A stretch of 64,000 nt of DNA from Desulfuromonadaceae bacterium (GTDB lineage Bacteria; Desulfobacterota; Desulfuromonadia; Geobacterales; Pseudopelobacteraceae): positions 1-64,000 of the forward strand of contig JAQTRC010000004.1 in the NCBI GenBank assembly GCA_028712665.1, read 5' to 3'. Position numbers and translations under genes: made by a program. Shown here piece after piece: positions 9,236-18,387 of this stretch. Under the pieces are notes generated by a model. That model was not told where the DNA came from, did no database searches, and saw only the letters and a list, made by a program, of their open reading frames with translations. The number at the start of each line of letters is the position of its first letter. The first letter of the stretch is position 1.

Positions 9236-10864
9236 ATGGAACTAATCAATCAACATACCAAACGTATAATGGAGGGATGCAAGGAGCGCGCGCGCGCCTC
9301 AGGTCTTTCCTTTACCGACGAGAGCCTGGAGTACGTCGTCACCAACCGCGATCTTCTGGAACTCTCACCCAAGGTGATGATCCCGACGCTTTACGACTAC
9401 TGGGTTCACGACGTGGAAGTGTTGCGGGAGAAGGGCAAATACGAACTCTACCCGCATAATCCGTACGAAACGGTCATCAATACCAGGCCGCCCATCTCGT
9501 TCTATAACGATAACAACCCGGACTGGTTGAATGTCATGATTTTCTATCACGTCCTGGCCCACATAGATTTTTTTCAGAACAACCTCTATTTTCGTCAAAC
9601 CTGGGACTACGATTTCACCGGTCAGGCTCTCTCGGACAAACGGGTAATCGCTAAACTGCGAGCCGAGAAGGGACACTGGGTTGACTATGTGATCGAATTT
9701 GCACGCGGAATCGACAATCTGGTAGACTTTCATGGTGATCTGGCGGATTTTTTCACCCCCCCGGAGGCGGAGTGTTCGTCCCGGCTAGATTACTATTTCG
9801 ATGTTTTTCTCCAAACGGAGAAAATGCTCTCGGTCAGTGAGTACATCAAGGAGGTCAACCGTTACAATGAATGTCTGAAGGCATTCGGCGATCAGGGTGA
9901 GAAGACCTTTTTCGGCGAGGCGGAGCGGCGCTATCCGGAACTGGAAACGCATTTTTCCCGTTCGGGAGAGGCACAGAGCGCCAGGAAGAGCGATCTGCTC
10001 CGTTTTATGTTGGATAATTCGGAGTTTCTTGCCAGGGACGAGAACATCTGGATGCGGTCAATTCTGGAGATAGTTCGCAAAACTTCCCTTTTTTTTCAGC
10101 CGCAGATCAGGACCAAAATTATGAACGAAGGGTGGGCCAGCTACTGGCACGAACGCCTCTTTCTGCAGGATGACCGCATCAAGGGGCATGAGATTGATTT
10201 TGCCAGGGTCCATGCCGGCGTTACCTCCATGCCCAGGGTTGGGATGAACCCCTATGCATTGGGGATGAGACTCTTCAACCATGTTCTGGAACAGGCCGAC
10301 AAAGGACGCCTCTCCTTCGCATTCCAGCGGATTCTGGATGCAGACAGGCGCAAACATTTCGATACCGGAGCTGCAACGGGCCGGGATTTCATCTTCACGG
10401 TGCGTGAAAACCTCTGCGATTATCTCTTCTTGAAAAACTATCTGGATCAGGATTTTATGGACCAGCACAAGTTATTTATCGCAGGCAAACGTCTCGACCA
10501 GCAACGAAAGGTCTGGCAGTATTACGTAAAAAGCCGCAAAGCCCGGGATTATCAGCAGATGATGCTGAACTCCCTCTACCATCCCCCGGTCATCAATGTT
10601 GATCTGACCAAAGGGATAGAGGGTTCGCTTTACCTGAATCACAAATTTGAGGGCAAACAACTGGTACAGGAGTATATCGCCAATACGATGGTGGGTATTG
10701 AGTACCTCTGGGGCAATCCGGTTCTTCTGGAGACCAGCGAGGCTAAAGCGGTGGCCGCGCCCTCATCCTCGGCCAGACAGGAAGAGCCAAGGGAAGAGGA
10801 AATCACCTGGCAGCGGGTGCTGTATTCGATGAACGCGAAGGTTCTGTCAAAAAAGAATCTCTAA
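9236..10864 (+). CDS. SpoVR family protein
   Basis: A 542-aa SpoVR/YcgB-type protein. It is recognised by the acidic and aromatic-rich N-terminal half, the NEGWASYWHERLF block (near residue 297), and the downstream stretches GVTSMPRVGMNPYALG and ENLCDYLFLKNYLDQDF. Named for a Bacillus spore-cortex gene, the family is widespread in non-sporulating bacteria next to PrkA and DUF444, as here. The function is unknown; the HxxE-like WHE in the conserved block hints at metal binding, which is an inference. No signal peptide or membrane helix. Confidence 0.92.
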   Translation: MELINQHTKRIMEGCKERARASGLSFTDESLEYVVTNRDLLELSPKVMIPTLYDYWVHDVEVLREKGKYELYPHNPYETVINTRPPISFYNDNNPDWLNVMIFYHVLAHIDFFQNNLYFRQTWDYDFTGQALSDKRVIAKLRAEKGHWVDYVIEFARGIDNLVDFHGDLADFFTPPEAECSSRLDYYFDVFLQTEKMLSVSEYIKEVNRYNECLKAFGDQGEKTFFGEAERRYPELETHFSRSGEAQSARKSDLLRFMLDNSEFLARDENIWMRSILEIVRKTSLFFQPQIRTKIMNEGWASYWHERLFLQDDRIKGHEIDFARVHAGVTSMPRVGMNPYALGMRLFNHVLEQADKGRLSFAFQRILDADRRKHFDTGAATGRDFIFTVRENLCDYLFLKNYLDQDFMDQHKLFIAGKRLDQQRKVWQYYVKSRKARDYQQMMLNSLYHPPVINVDLTKGIEGSLYLNHKFEGKQLVQEYIANTMVGIEYLWGNPVLLETSEAKAVAAPSSSARQEEPREEEITWQRVLYSMNAKVLSKKNL

Positions 10865-10865
10865 T

Positions 10866-11074
10866 ACCGATTTCAAATCAAGGGAGCCTCGTGCAAACTC
10901 TTACAAAAACGTTCCCCCTCCCTTTGACGGGAGGGGGTTAGGGGGTGGGTGAAGCTGCAACATGTTGATATCATGGCAACCTCCCCCTCACCCTAACCCT
11001 CCCCCGCAAGGGGGGAGGGGACTGTTTGTGGCATTTTTGGACTTATGCAAGATAGCGCCTTGATTTGGGATTGG
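10866..11074. repeat. Large composite palindromic repeat between spoVR and the second prkA
   Basis: Inner arms: the G/C-rich block at 10914-10954 (CCCTCCC...GGGAGGGGG, GGTTAGGGGG) is mirrored at 10981-11020. Outer arms: ACCGATTTCAAATCAAGG (from 10866) is mirrored by CCTTGATTTGGGATTGG (ending 11074), and TGCAA...AAAAA blocks between them also match. The whole 209 bp is therefore one imperfect palindrome, REP/MITE-like, with no coding capacity. A half-unit of the inner arm occurs at 38749-38768 and the outer motif recurs before cvpA. Confidence 0.7.
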
Positions 11075-11089
11075 AATAATTGGTGACAC

Positions 11090-13381
11090 ATGTCGGATAT
11101 CGATAAAGCCATACTGCACTTGAATCGCAAGATCAGCGAACGGGAACACAACCAGACCATCTCTTTCGATGATTTTCTGAAGATACTGACCTTGCGGCCG
11201 GCGTCAGTCGTGCGCAATGTTTTTCAGACCTTCCATGACATGATCCGGACGTACGTCGGCGAAGGGAGCGACGAATATCCAGACGATCCGGAGTCGATCA
11301 ATTATGTGAATTACGACTGTCGCAACCTCTTTGTATATGATACGGACCACCCCTTCTTTGCCGACAGGCTGTTTGCCAACCGCCTTATAAACCACGTTGA
11401 TGAGATGAAGGGGAGCGACCGTCAGAACAAGATCTATATCTTCGAGGGCCCTCCCGGTTCCGGCAAGAGCACCTTCTTGAACAATCTGCTGCTGAAATTC
11501 GAGGAGTATGCCAACAGCGATGCGGGAACACGTTACGAGGTTGTCTGGAGGCTTGACAGGAGGATACTGGCGCAGATCAACGAAACTCAGTTGTCGTCGT
11601 TCGTAGACCGGCTCACCAACCTGCTGGATGAATACGAACTGGGGCAGGCGGAACTGGCTGACATGAAGAACTCCATGCTCCGGAGCGGTGATTATGTGGA
11701 GGTCACCTGCCCTTCCCATGACAATCCACTATTACTGATTCCCAAGCGGGACAGGCGCATGTTTTTCGACGACCTTTTCAAGAACGACGAGTTCAAGTGG
11801 AAGCTTTTCACCGACAAGGAGTATGAGTGGGTCTTCCGCGAGACTCCATGCACGATCTGCAGCTCGATATTCGACGCGCTGATCCAGCGCCTCCCCACCC
11901 CCGGAGACATCTACGGCATGATCCATGCGCGCCCCTACCGCTTTAACCGCCGCCTCGGAGAGGGGGTCACTGTTTTCAATCCGGGCGACAAACCGATGAA
12001 GCAGAATGTCATGACCAATGAGTTGCTGCAACACAAGATAGATATACTGCTTGGCGACAGCAACGCAGTAAAGTACCTCTATTCCGGCTTTGCCAAAACC
12101 AACAACGGCATTTATGCCCTGATGGACGTGAAATCCCATAACGCCGAGCGGTTGCTCGAACTGCACAACATAATCAGCGAGGGAATCCACAAGGTCGAGG
12201 ATCTGGAGGAAAATGTCAGGTCGCTCTTCATTGCCCTGATGAATCCGGAGGACGAGAAGACCATCGAGGGTTTTCAATCTTTCAGTGACAGGATCGAGTT
12301 AATAAATATCCCCTATGTCATGGATCTGAACACCGAGGTGGAGATCTACCGGAACATCTTCGGCAAGCATATCGACGAGAGTTTTCTCCCCCGCGTGCTG
12401 CACAACTTCGCCCGTACGATCATCTCAACACGCATGAACATTACCTCCGAGGCGCTGCTTGAGTGGATCGGCGATCCTATGAAATACGGCCAATTCTGCG
12501 ATGAAAACCTGCTGTTGCTAAAAATGGAGATTTATACCGGCCATATCCCCTCCTGGCTTTCGGAGGAGGATTGCAAACGTCTCAATGCCAAACGACGGCG
12601 ACGAATTATTGACGAATCTGAATATGAGGGGGTCACCGGCTTTTCGGGGCGGGATTCAATCCGGATCTTCGGCGAGTTTTATGGAGCCTATGCCCGCAAG
12701 GACAGCCTGATCTCCATGTCCAGTCTAAAAAGCTTCTTCACAAAGTGGTTCTCTGATCCCAAGGAGACGGTGCCGGAAGGATTTCTGGATTCGCTGCTGA
12801 GAAACTACAACTATACCGTTCTGCAGGAGGTCAAGGAGTCGCTTTACTACTACAACGAGGAACATATTGCACGGGAACTGCTAAATTATATGTTTGCGGT
12901 CAACTTTGAAACCGGATCCGTGGCGGTCTGCCGATTTACCAACGAAAAGCTTGAGATCAGCGAGGAGTTCCTGCGCGCCGTAGAGGGGAGACTTCTCGGA
13001 ATCGTTATTGGTGATAATGAGCGCCGCGTGTTCCGCCTGGAAACCCAGAAGGAATATGCTTCCAGAACCTTGACTCAGGAGATTCTTGCGGAAGGGAAAG
13101 ATCCCACAGAAACAGGTCTCTATAAATCTCTCCATGAGCGCTATGTTCACAACCTTAAGGGAAAGGTGCTGGAGCCGTTTCTCGACAACGCCAACTTCCG
13201 CCGTGCTATCAAGGACTTCGATACGGAGGCTTTCAAAACGTATGACAAGCGGATCCGTGACGATGTCTCATTTCTGATCAACAACCTTTGTACTGCCAAG
13301 TATCACTACACCAAGCAGAGCGCAAAGGAGGTCTGTGTCTATGTGATCGACAACGATCTGGCCCGCAGGTTTCCGTCGTAA
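11090..13381 (+). CDS. Divergent PrkA-like AAA+ serine kinase, second copy
   Basis: A 763-aa cytoplasmic protein related to PrkA but longer and clearly divergent from the 684-aa copy. Walker A is GPPGSGKST at residues 120-128; PrkA-like stretches include SFSDRIELINIPYVMDLNTE near 400 and EGVTGFSGRDSIRIFGEFYG near 513. An insert after the Walker A region carries a CxxC pair (Cys254, Cys257). It is in the same orientation as prkA-DUF444-spoVR and is probably the fourth member of that unit. The stop abuts the converging DUF512 gene with no spacer. Kinase activity is inferred from family only. Confidence 0.85.
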   Translation: MSDIDKAILHLNRKISEREHNQTISFDDFLKILTLRPASVVRNVFQTFHDMIRTYVGEGSDEYPDDPESINYVNYDCRNLFVYDTDHPFFADRLFANRLINHVDEMKGSDRQNKIYIFEGPPGSGKSTFLNNLLLKFEEYANSDAGTRYEVVWRLDRRILAQINETQLSSFVDRLTNLLDEYELGQAELADMKNSMLRSGDYVEVTCPSHDNPLLLIPKRDRRMFFDDLFKNDEFKWKLFTDKEYEWVFRETPCTICSSIFDALIQRLPTPGDIYGMIHARPYRFNRRLGEGVTVFNPGDKPMKQNVMTNELLQHKIDILLGDSNAVKYLYSGFAKTNNGIYALMDVKSHNAERLLELHNIISEGIHKVEDLEENVRSLFIALMNPEDEKTIEGFQSFSDRIELINIPYVMDLNTEVEIYRNIFGKHIDESFLPRVLHNFARTIISTRMNITSEALLEWIGDPMKYGQFCDENLLLLKMEIYTGHIPSWLSEEDCKRLNAKRRRRIIDESEYEGVTGFSGRDSIRIFGEFYGAYARKDSLISMSSLKSFFTKWFSDPKETVPEGFLDSLLRNYNYTVLQEVKESLYYYNEEHIARELLNYMFAVNFETGSVAVCRFTNEKLEISEEFLRAVEGRLLGIVIGDNERRVFRLETQKEYASRTLTQEILAEGKDPTETGLYKSLHERYVHNLKGKVLEPFLDNANFRRAIKDFDTEAFKTYDKRIRDDVSFLINNLCTAKYHYTKQSAKEVCVYVIDNDLARRFPS

Positions 13382-14686
13382 TCAGTTTTTGATAAGTTCT
13401 CTCAACGCCCGGTAACATCCTCGCGGTGTGCTGTCGAAAACTGCGACCCTGCAGCCGGCCCGCCGTTCCAGCTCGGCCAGCGAGACATCATCCAGAAAAA
13501 TCCCCACTCCCTCTTTCAGCATGACATCCGGCACCAGCAGAGCCATGCCTGTTTCATGTTCAGCCAGCGCGGCAATTATATCCTTGCCGGACAGAAGCCC
13601 GCTGACGGTAACAGTTGATCCGAAGAGACGATTTTCAACCGCCAGCGGCGCGAGATCGAGACCGGTCTTCTCACCCAGCTTCTCCAGAAAATCAGCCACG
13701 AATCCAAATGACGAGACACCGGTGACGACTGTTGCCCGGAATTTTCCGATTGGCCTCGCTCTTCTAACCACCTGCGCGGCTTCCTTCATGAAGAGCGGCG
13801 CCATGCCGACCCCGTTTTCAATCTGCGGGTAATCGCCGTACTCAATGGTGCGGGGAAACGGTTGGCCGGCCTTTAGGTAGAATTCATCCGCCAGAAAGAG
13901 GAATGCCCCCCCAACTCTCTTGCGCAAGGCTCTCGCCTTTGGCTCCCAGGTCGCGACGAATTCAGCGGCATAGACGGCATCCACGGCTGTCAGACGCGGC
14001 AGGTTCCGGCGATGACGGGTCAGCCCCAGAGGAACCACAGCCAGCGAACGAACGGATGGGTAGAGAGCGGCCAGATCGGATACGGTCCGTTCGAGTTCGA
14101 CGCCATCATTCAGAGCGGGGCAAAGAACCACTTGAGCGTGCATTACTATGCGGGCCGAAGCCAGCTTCTGCAACTGATCCAGAATAGGCGGAATATTTTT
14201 CTTCCCCAGCAGCTGTTCGCGCAGTATTGGATTGGTGGAGTGAACTGAAATATACAGAGGGGAGAGATGCTGTTCCGCTATGCGGAATAACTCGGAGTTT
14301 TCAAGGTTTGCAAGGGTAACGTAGTTGCCGTTTAAAAAGGAGAGGCGGTAGTCCTCGTCCTTGACATAAAGCGGTTTTCTCAGCCCCTTGGGAAGTTGAT
14401 GGACAAAACAGAATAGACAGTTGTTGGCGCAGCGGGCCGGTTCCGGAGCTGGAAACAGGAGTCCGAGCGGCTCTCCCGGCTCACGTTCTACCTCCATCTC
14501 CCAAAGTTCACCATCAGGTTTTTCGATCTCCAGCAACAGTTCTTCTTCGGAGGCCGTGTAATAGCTGTAATCGATAATGTCGCGCAGGAGTTGTCCGTTG
14601 ACAGCCAGCAATCGATCACCAGCCTTGACATCCATCCTGTCGGCAATCGATCCGGGCGAGACAGCCTCGATAAAGAGCCCCTTCAT
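13382..14686 (-). CDS. DUF512 family PDZ/radical SAM-type iron-sulfur protein
   Basis: A 434-aa protein. An N-terminal PDZ-like domain (about residues 1-65, GSIADRMDVKAGDRLLAVNG) precedes a radical-SAM-type cluster motif C-x3-C-x2-C (CANNCLFC near residue 78) and a DUF512 C-terminal region. The family is a conserved Fe-S oxidoreductase of unknown reaction. The start was set at the ATG that shares one base with the stop of the upstream transporter gene (TGATG); an open frame runs 76 codons further upstream but overlaps that gene and lacks conserved character. Confidence 0.85.
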   Translation of the reverse strand: MKGLFIEAVSPGSIADRMDVKAGDRLLAVNGQLLRDIIDYSYYTASEEELLLEIEKPDGELWEMEVEREPGEPLGLLFPAPEPARCANNCLFCFVHQLPKGLRKPLYVKDEDYRLSFLNGNYVTLANLENSELFRIAEQHLSPLYISVHSTNPILREQLLGKKNIPPILDQLQKLASARIVMHAQVVLCPALNDGVELERTVSDLAALYPSVRSLAVVPLGLTRHRRNLPRLTAVDAVYAAEFVATWEPKARALRKRVGGAFLFLADEFYLKAGQPFPRTIEYGDYPQIENGVGMAPLFMKEAAQVVRRARPIGKFRATVVTGVSSFGFVADFLEKLGEKTGLDLAPLAVENRLFGSTVTVSGLLSGKDIIAALAEHETGMALLVPDVMLKEGVGIFLDDVSLAELERRAGCRVAVFDSTPRGCYRALRELIKN

Positions 14687-15822
14687 CAAGCACCCCGAAA
14701 AAACTCGGACTCCCTGTAATACTCGGCCAGTGTGCGCATGAAGACCTGCAACACTGCTGTGACCGGCACCGCCAGCAACATACCGGCCAGACCAAAGATC
14801 TGTCCGCCAATCAAAAGGGCCACAATCGCAACCAATGGGTGCAGACCAACGGTGTGGCCGACTATCCTGGGCGTGATAATGGCGCCTTCCAGCAGTTGGA
14901 TAAATCCGAACCACCCGAGACAGAGCAACGGGTGAAGGATGTCGTTAAATTTGAGCAGCGCCATCGCAACCGAAAGACAGATGCCGATAATCGTGCCTAC
15001 ATATGGGATGATAAAGGCAGCGCCGGCCAGTGTGCTGATGGCAATCGCCAGGTCTATGCCGATCACGTACAGGCCGGCACTGTAGAGGATCGCCAGAATT
15101 GCGCATACTGATAACTGGCCCCGGACAAAACCGGACAGCACTGCATCAACTTCCTTCAGTTTATTGGTGTACGCCGGACGAAAACGTTCCGGGATATACG
15201 ATTCGATGAAGGTTTTCAGTTGTGGCAGGTCTAACAGAAGATAGAACAGATAGACCGGTATGATCAGGTAGCCCAACAGTGAAAGGAGTACACCTACCGT
15301 CGAAGTGAGAGCTTTCTGCGCGAATGTCAGCAGTGGCTTGAGAAGATCAGGGGCGGCGCTGCGGGCCTGCTGCAAAATTTCGTTAAGGCGCTGTGCAAGT
15401 TTGCCGGTCGTTTCAACCCCCAGATAGCTCTTCAGTGAAGCGGGAGTTATTTCGTAGAGATGCTGGACATAGGCCGGCAGATTGAGCTGCATGTTTGAAA
15501 GTTCGCCGGTTATGGAGACGAACAGAAAAACTGCAAAACCACCTGAGACAATGACAGTCAAACAGAAAACGATCATAATCCCATACAGTCGCTTTATCCC
15601 TTTGCGCTCAAGAAACTTGACCGCCGGGTTCAGTATATAGGCCAGCGCAAAAGCGATGAAGAGCTGCAAAAAAACCGCGCCCGAGTAATAGAGTGCCGAC
15701 GCCGACAGAATGCAAAGCAGAAGCGTTGTTCCGAGGAGAATTTTCGTACTTTTTGGCATCGGTAGTTTTCTTGAAGCCGCTCCGGAATCCGGTCGAGCCT
15801 GAAGTGGCGACCTGTCGGTCAC
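14686..15822 (-). CDS. AI-2E family transporter
   Basis: A 378-aa polytopic inner-membrane protein of the AI-2E (PF01594, YdiK/PerM/TqsA) family, with about eight hydrophobic helices, the family's amphipathic segment between helices 3 and 4, and the late motif GLHPLVAIVALLIGGQIFG. It starts with GTG overlapping the hfq stop by four bases (GTGA), so it is translated from the same message as hfq and miaA. Substrate is unknown; export of a signal or Na+/H+ exchange have been described for relatives. Confidence 0.88.
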   Translation of the reverse strand: MTDRSPLQARPDSGAASRKLPMPKSTKILLGTTLLLCILSASALYYSGAVFLQLFIAFALAYILNPAVKFLERKGIKRLYGIMIVFCLTVIVSGGFAVFLFVSITGELSNMQLNLPAYVQHLYEITPASLKSYLGVETTGKLAQRLNEILQQARSAAPDLLKPLLTFAQKALTSTVGVLLSLLGYLIIPVYLFYLLLDLPQLKTFIESYIPERFRPAYTNKLKEVDAVLSGFVRGQLSVCAILAILYSAGLYVIGIDLAIAISTLAGAAFIIPYVGTIIGICLSVAMALLKFNDILHPLLCLGWFGFIQLLEGAIITPRIVGHTVGLHPLVAIVALLIGGQIFGLAGMLLAVPVTAVLQVFMRTLAEYYRESEFFRGA

Positions 15823-16043
15823 TGATGCAAGCGGAATGAACCATCCGCCGATGTGATGGTGGAGATGGCGTGTTTGTAGATAAGGATGTCGCCGTTAGAG
15901 TCAAGCAATACCGAGAAGTTGTCGAACGATTTGATAAAACCTTCCAGTTTATCACCCGACATCATGATAACCGCTACCCGCACCCTCTCCTTGCGAGCCT
16001 GGTTAAGATACTGATCCTGAATATTAAAAGGTGCCTTAGCCAT
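15819..16043 (-). CDS. hfq: RNA chaperone Hfq
   Basis: A 74-aa Hfq, the hexameric Sm-like ring that pairs small RNAs with mRNAs. Sm1 is visible as NIQDQYLNQARKERVRVAV (residues 7-25) and Sm2 as the YKHAISTI block (residues 56-63), with Asp/Asn residues of the proximal U-binding site. It lacks the long acidic C-terminal tail of E. coli Hfq. The position directly after miaA (5 bp from its stop) is the classic miaA-hfq order. Its presence means the small-RNA pathway is probably active in this organism. Confidence 0.97.
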   Translation of the reverse strand: MAKAPFNIQDQYLNQARKERVRVAVIMMSGDKLEGFIKSFDNFSVLLDSNGDILIYKHAISTITSADGSFRLHQ

Positions 16044-16048
16044 TGTAT

Positions 16049-16996
16049 TTACTCCTCTCGTCGATCAAAAAATTCAATTGCATTCTGCAAAAGGGTACCA
16101 AACTTTCCTGGATATTCAAACCATAATATATCCGGATCAGCTTTGAACCAGGTCAGCTGGCGTTTGGCATAGTGCCGCGTGTTTCGTTTTATCAGTGTAA
16201 CCGCTTCCTCCAGATTGATCTCTCCACTTAAGAAGGCGGTGGCCTCTTTGTATCCGATAGAGCGCATAGACTTTAATTCACGCCCGAAACCGGACAACAG
16301 AAGCCTGCTCACCTCGTCCAGAAGGCCTTCCGCGAGCATCCGGTCAACCCGCTCTTCAATACGTCTGTACAGCTCGCCCCGTTCGACTGCAATGCCGATC
16401 TGCAGGCTTTCGTAGCGTCTGACTGCAAAGGCGTGTTCCCGCTGTTGACGGGAAAGCGGAATGCCGGTAAGTTGCTGCACCTCCAGTCCCCTGATGATGC
16501 GGACCAAATTATTGGGGTGCAGCTCGGCAGCCAGTTCGGGGTCAACCCGCCGCAGTCGCTCCAGCATCGCCTCGCTCCCAATCCTGCGAGCCTCTTCCCG
16601 CAATTCGGAGCGCACATCTTCTGCGGCGCTGGGAGAATCCGCCAGACCTTTCAGCAACGCACGAATATAAAGACCGGTACCACCCACTACAATGACCCGT
16701 TTACCTCTGGCTGAGATATCCCGGATAACATCACCTGCGGCATCTGAGAAATCGGCGGCGGAAAAGAGGGCGTCAGGAGCAACTATATCGATCAGATGAT
16801 GTGGAACTTCGGAGCGCTGCAAACGGGTCGGCTTGGCTGTGCCGATATCCAGGCCTCGATATACCTGCATCGAGTCGGCATTGATGATCTCGGCATTTAG
16901 TTCATGGGCCAGCCGCAGGGCAAGTTCACTCTTGCCTGATGCAGTCTGACCGGAGATTACCAGAATTTTTGGACGTTTAATGCTCAGATCACCCAA
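16049..16996 (-). CDS. miaA: tRNA dimethylallyltransferase
   Basis: MiaA transfers a dimethylallyl group to A37 of tRNAs that read UNN codons. The P-loop GQTASGKS lies near the N-terminus, followed by INADSMQVYRGLDIGTAKP and HHLIDIV, all family hallmarks; DxR-rich catalytic loop and zinc-free C-terminus follow. There is no ATG near the expected N-terminus: the frame is open to a TTG at 17137, but the TTG at 16996 (GAGGAA 12 bases upstream) gives 315 aa, the usual length. Start is uncertain; identity is firm. Confidence 0.9.
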   Translation of the reverse strand: MGDLSIKRPKILVISGQTASGKSELALRLAHELNAEIINADSMQVYRGLDIGTAKPTRLQRSEVPHHLIDIVAPDALFSAADFSDAAGDVIRDISARGKRVIVVGGTGLYIRALLKGLADSPSAAEDVRSELREEARRIGSEAMLERLRRVDPELAAELHPNNLVRIIRGLEVQQLTGIPLSRQQREHAFAVRRYESLQIGIAVERGELYRRIEERVDRMLAEGLLDEVSRLLLSGFGRELKSMRSIGYKEATAFLSGEINLEEAVTLIKRNTRHYAKRQLTWFKADPDILWFEYPGKFGTLLQNAIEFFDRREE

Positions 16997-17149
16997 TTGG
17001 AAATTCCATTCCTCGCAGGCGCTTTTTGAAAAAACATACTGACAATTCTCCAACAGCTTGGGGAAAGAATCGGGAGTGACATTATTTTCATGGTAAAATT
17101 CCGGTTCTGAAAGTGATGATACCCACTTTGCGGGCAAATTTTGCCGGCC

Positions 17150-17177
17150 AGTATATCATTGAAAAGGGTAAAGGCAA
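17150..17177 (-). promoter_or_regulatory. Predicted sigma-70 promoter for miaA-hfq
   Basis: Reading the minus strand, TTGCCT (17172-17177) and TATACT (17150-17155) are 16 bp apart. This predicts a transcript starting near 17143 with a leader of about 147 bases before the TTG chosen for miaA. The remaining gap up to the slipin stop (to 17342) holds nothing I can name. Confidence 0.5.
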
Positions 17178-17342
17178 GGGTTCTGATAACCGGCATAATG
17201 AAATGGAATAGATGGATGGGGAGCAGCTCGTTCAAACTTTAAACACTCATGGTCAAATGTGAAGAATGCCGTCCATTCAGATTTGGCAGCAGATGCGGCG
17301 AGAGTTGATCCCGCCACGCTATCCGCTACTGGAGGGGTTGAT

Positions 17343-18116
17343 TCAGGGCTTTTCCCCGAGCTTGTCAAAGACCTTCATCAGCTCAATGGGGAGCGGGAAA
17401 ACGATCGTGCTGTTCTTCTCCACGGCGATCTCTGTAAGGGTCTGCAAATAGCGCATCTGCATGGCAGCGGGGTTCTGGCTGAGGGTGTTGGCGGCTTCAA
17501 GGAGTTGCTGGCTGGCCAGCAGTTCACCTTCGGCCGCAATAACCTTGGCGCGCTTTTCACGTTCAGCTTCGGCCTGCTTGCCCATGGCTCGCTGGATCTG
17601 TTCTGGCAGATCCACGCTCTTTAGTTCGACGGCGGAGACTTGGATACCCCAAGGTTCGGTGGAGGAATCGATGATCTCCCGGAGTCTCACACTTAGCTTC
17701 TCGCGATCCGCCAGCAGCTCGTCCAGAGTTACCTCACCGAGAATGGATCGTAGCGTGGTCTGCGCGATCTGGCTGGTGGCGTAGTTGTAGTTCTCAACGC
17801 CTAGAATGGCCTGTTTGGCGTCCATCACCTTGAAGTAGACGACAGCGCTGACCTTAAGGCTCACGTTATCGCGAGTGATAATATCCTGGCTCGGCACATC
17901 GAGCACAACGGTACGCAGACTAATCCGAACGGCCGTCTGAAAGGGGCGGAAGACAAAGACGAGGCCTGGACCTTTAGGATCCTTATTCACCTTGCCCAGC
18001 GTGAACACCACCAGTCGCTCGTACTCGTTCACCACCTTGAGGCAGCTCACAAACCAGACAAATGCGATAAAAATGAATGGCGCGAAACCGAATACCATGT
18101 TGTAGAGTGCCAGCAT
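17343..18116 (-). CDS. Slipin (SPFH/stomatin-like membrane protein)
   Basis: A 257-aa SPFH-domain protein: an N-terminal membrane hairpin (about residues 8-27), VVNEYERLVVFTLGK at the head of the SPFH domain, the motif GPGLVFVFRPF, VVLDVPSQDIITRDNVSLKV, and a C-terminal helical region with QAEAEREKRAKVIAAEGE. Slipins form oligomeric membrane microdomain scaffolds. No NfeD-type protease partner gene is adjacent, which is unusual, since the pair often occurs together. Start at the ATG 25 bp after a purine-rich GGAGGAGAG stretch. Confidence 0.9.
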   Translation of the reverse strand: MLALYNMVFGFAPFIFIAFVWFVSCLKVVNEYERLVVFTLGKVNKDPKGPGLVFVFRPFQTAVRISLRTVVLDVPSQDIITRDNVSLKVSAVVYFKVMDAKQAILGVENYNYATSQIAQTTLRSILGEVTLDELLADREKLSVRLREIIDSSTEPWGIQVSAVELKSVDLPEQIQRAMGKQAEAEREKRAKVIAAEGELLASQQLLEAANTLSQNPAAMQMRYLQTLTEIAVEKNSTIVFPLPIELMKVFDKLGEKP

Positions 18117-18387
18117 GCTCTCCTCCGGAGATATGGATGGAATTTACTGCTTCATCGTGGATACAATACAACTTGTTGTGCAAGAATGCAAAGAAGTTGG
18201 AGGTTGATTGAAAAGCGTCCCGCAAATGACAAAGGGTTACAGAGTTATCAGCAACCCTCCTTTGTATATATGGAGCACTACCCGAGCTGAAGATGAGTAG
18301 CTATTTTCATTTAGCCCATCCGGTTTTGTCCGGCTTGCCATATCTGTCAACAGTTACAAAAGTTCCACACTTTTGCAAATGGCTCAT

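Noticed and set aside
16997-17137. N-terminal extension of miaA from a TTG at 17137
   Set aside because: No family similarity in the extra residues and no ribosome site; the shorter start gives the usual length.
18357-18375. CAAAAGT-TCCAC-ACTTTTG hairpin after the two-TM sensor gene
   Set aside because: A stem is present but no T run on the minus strand, so it is not called a terminator.
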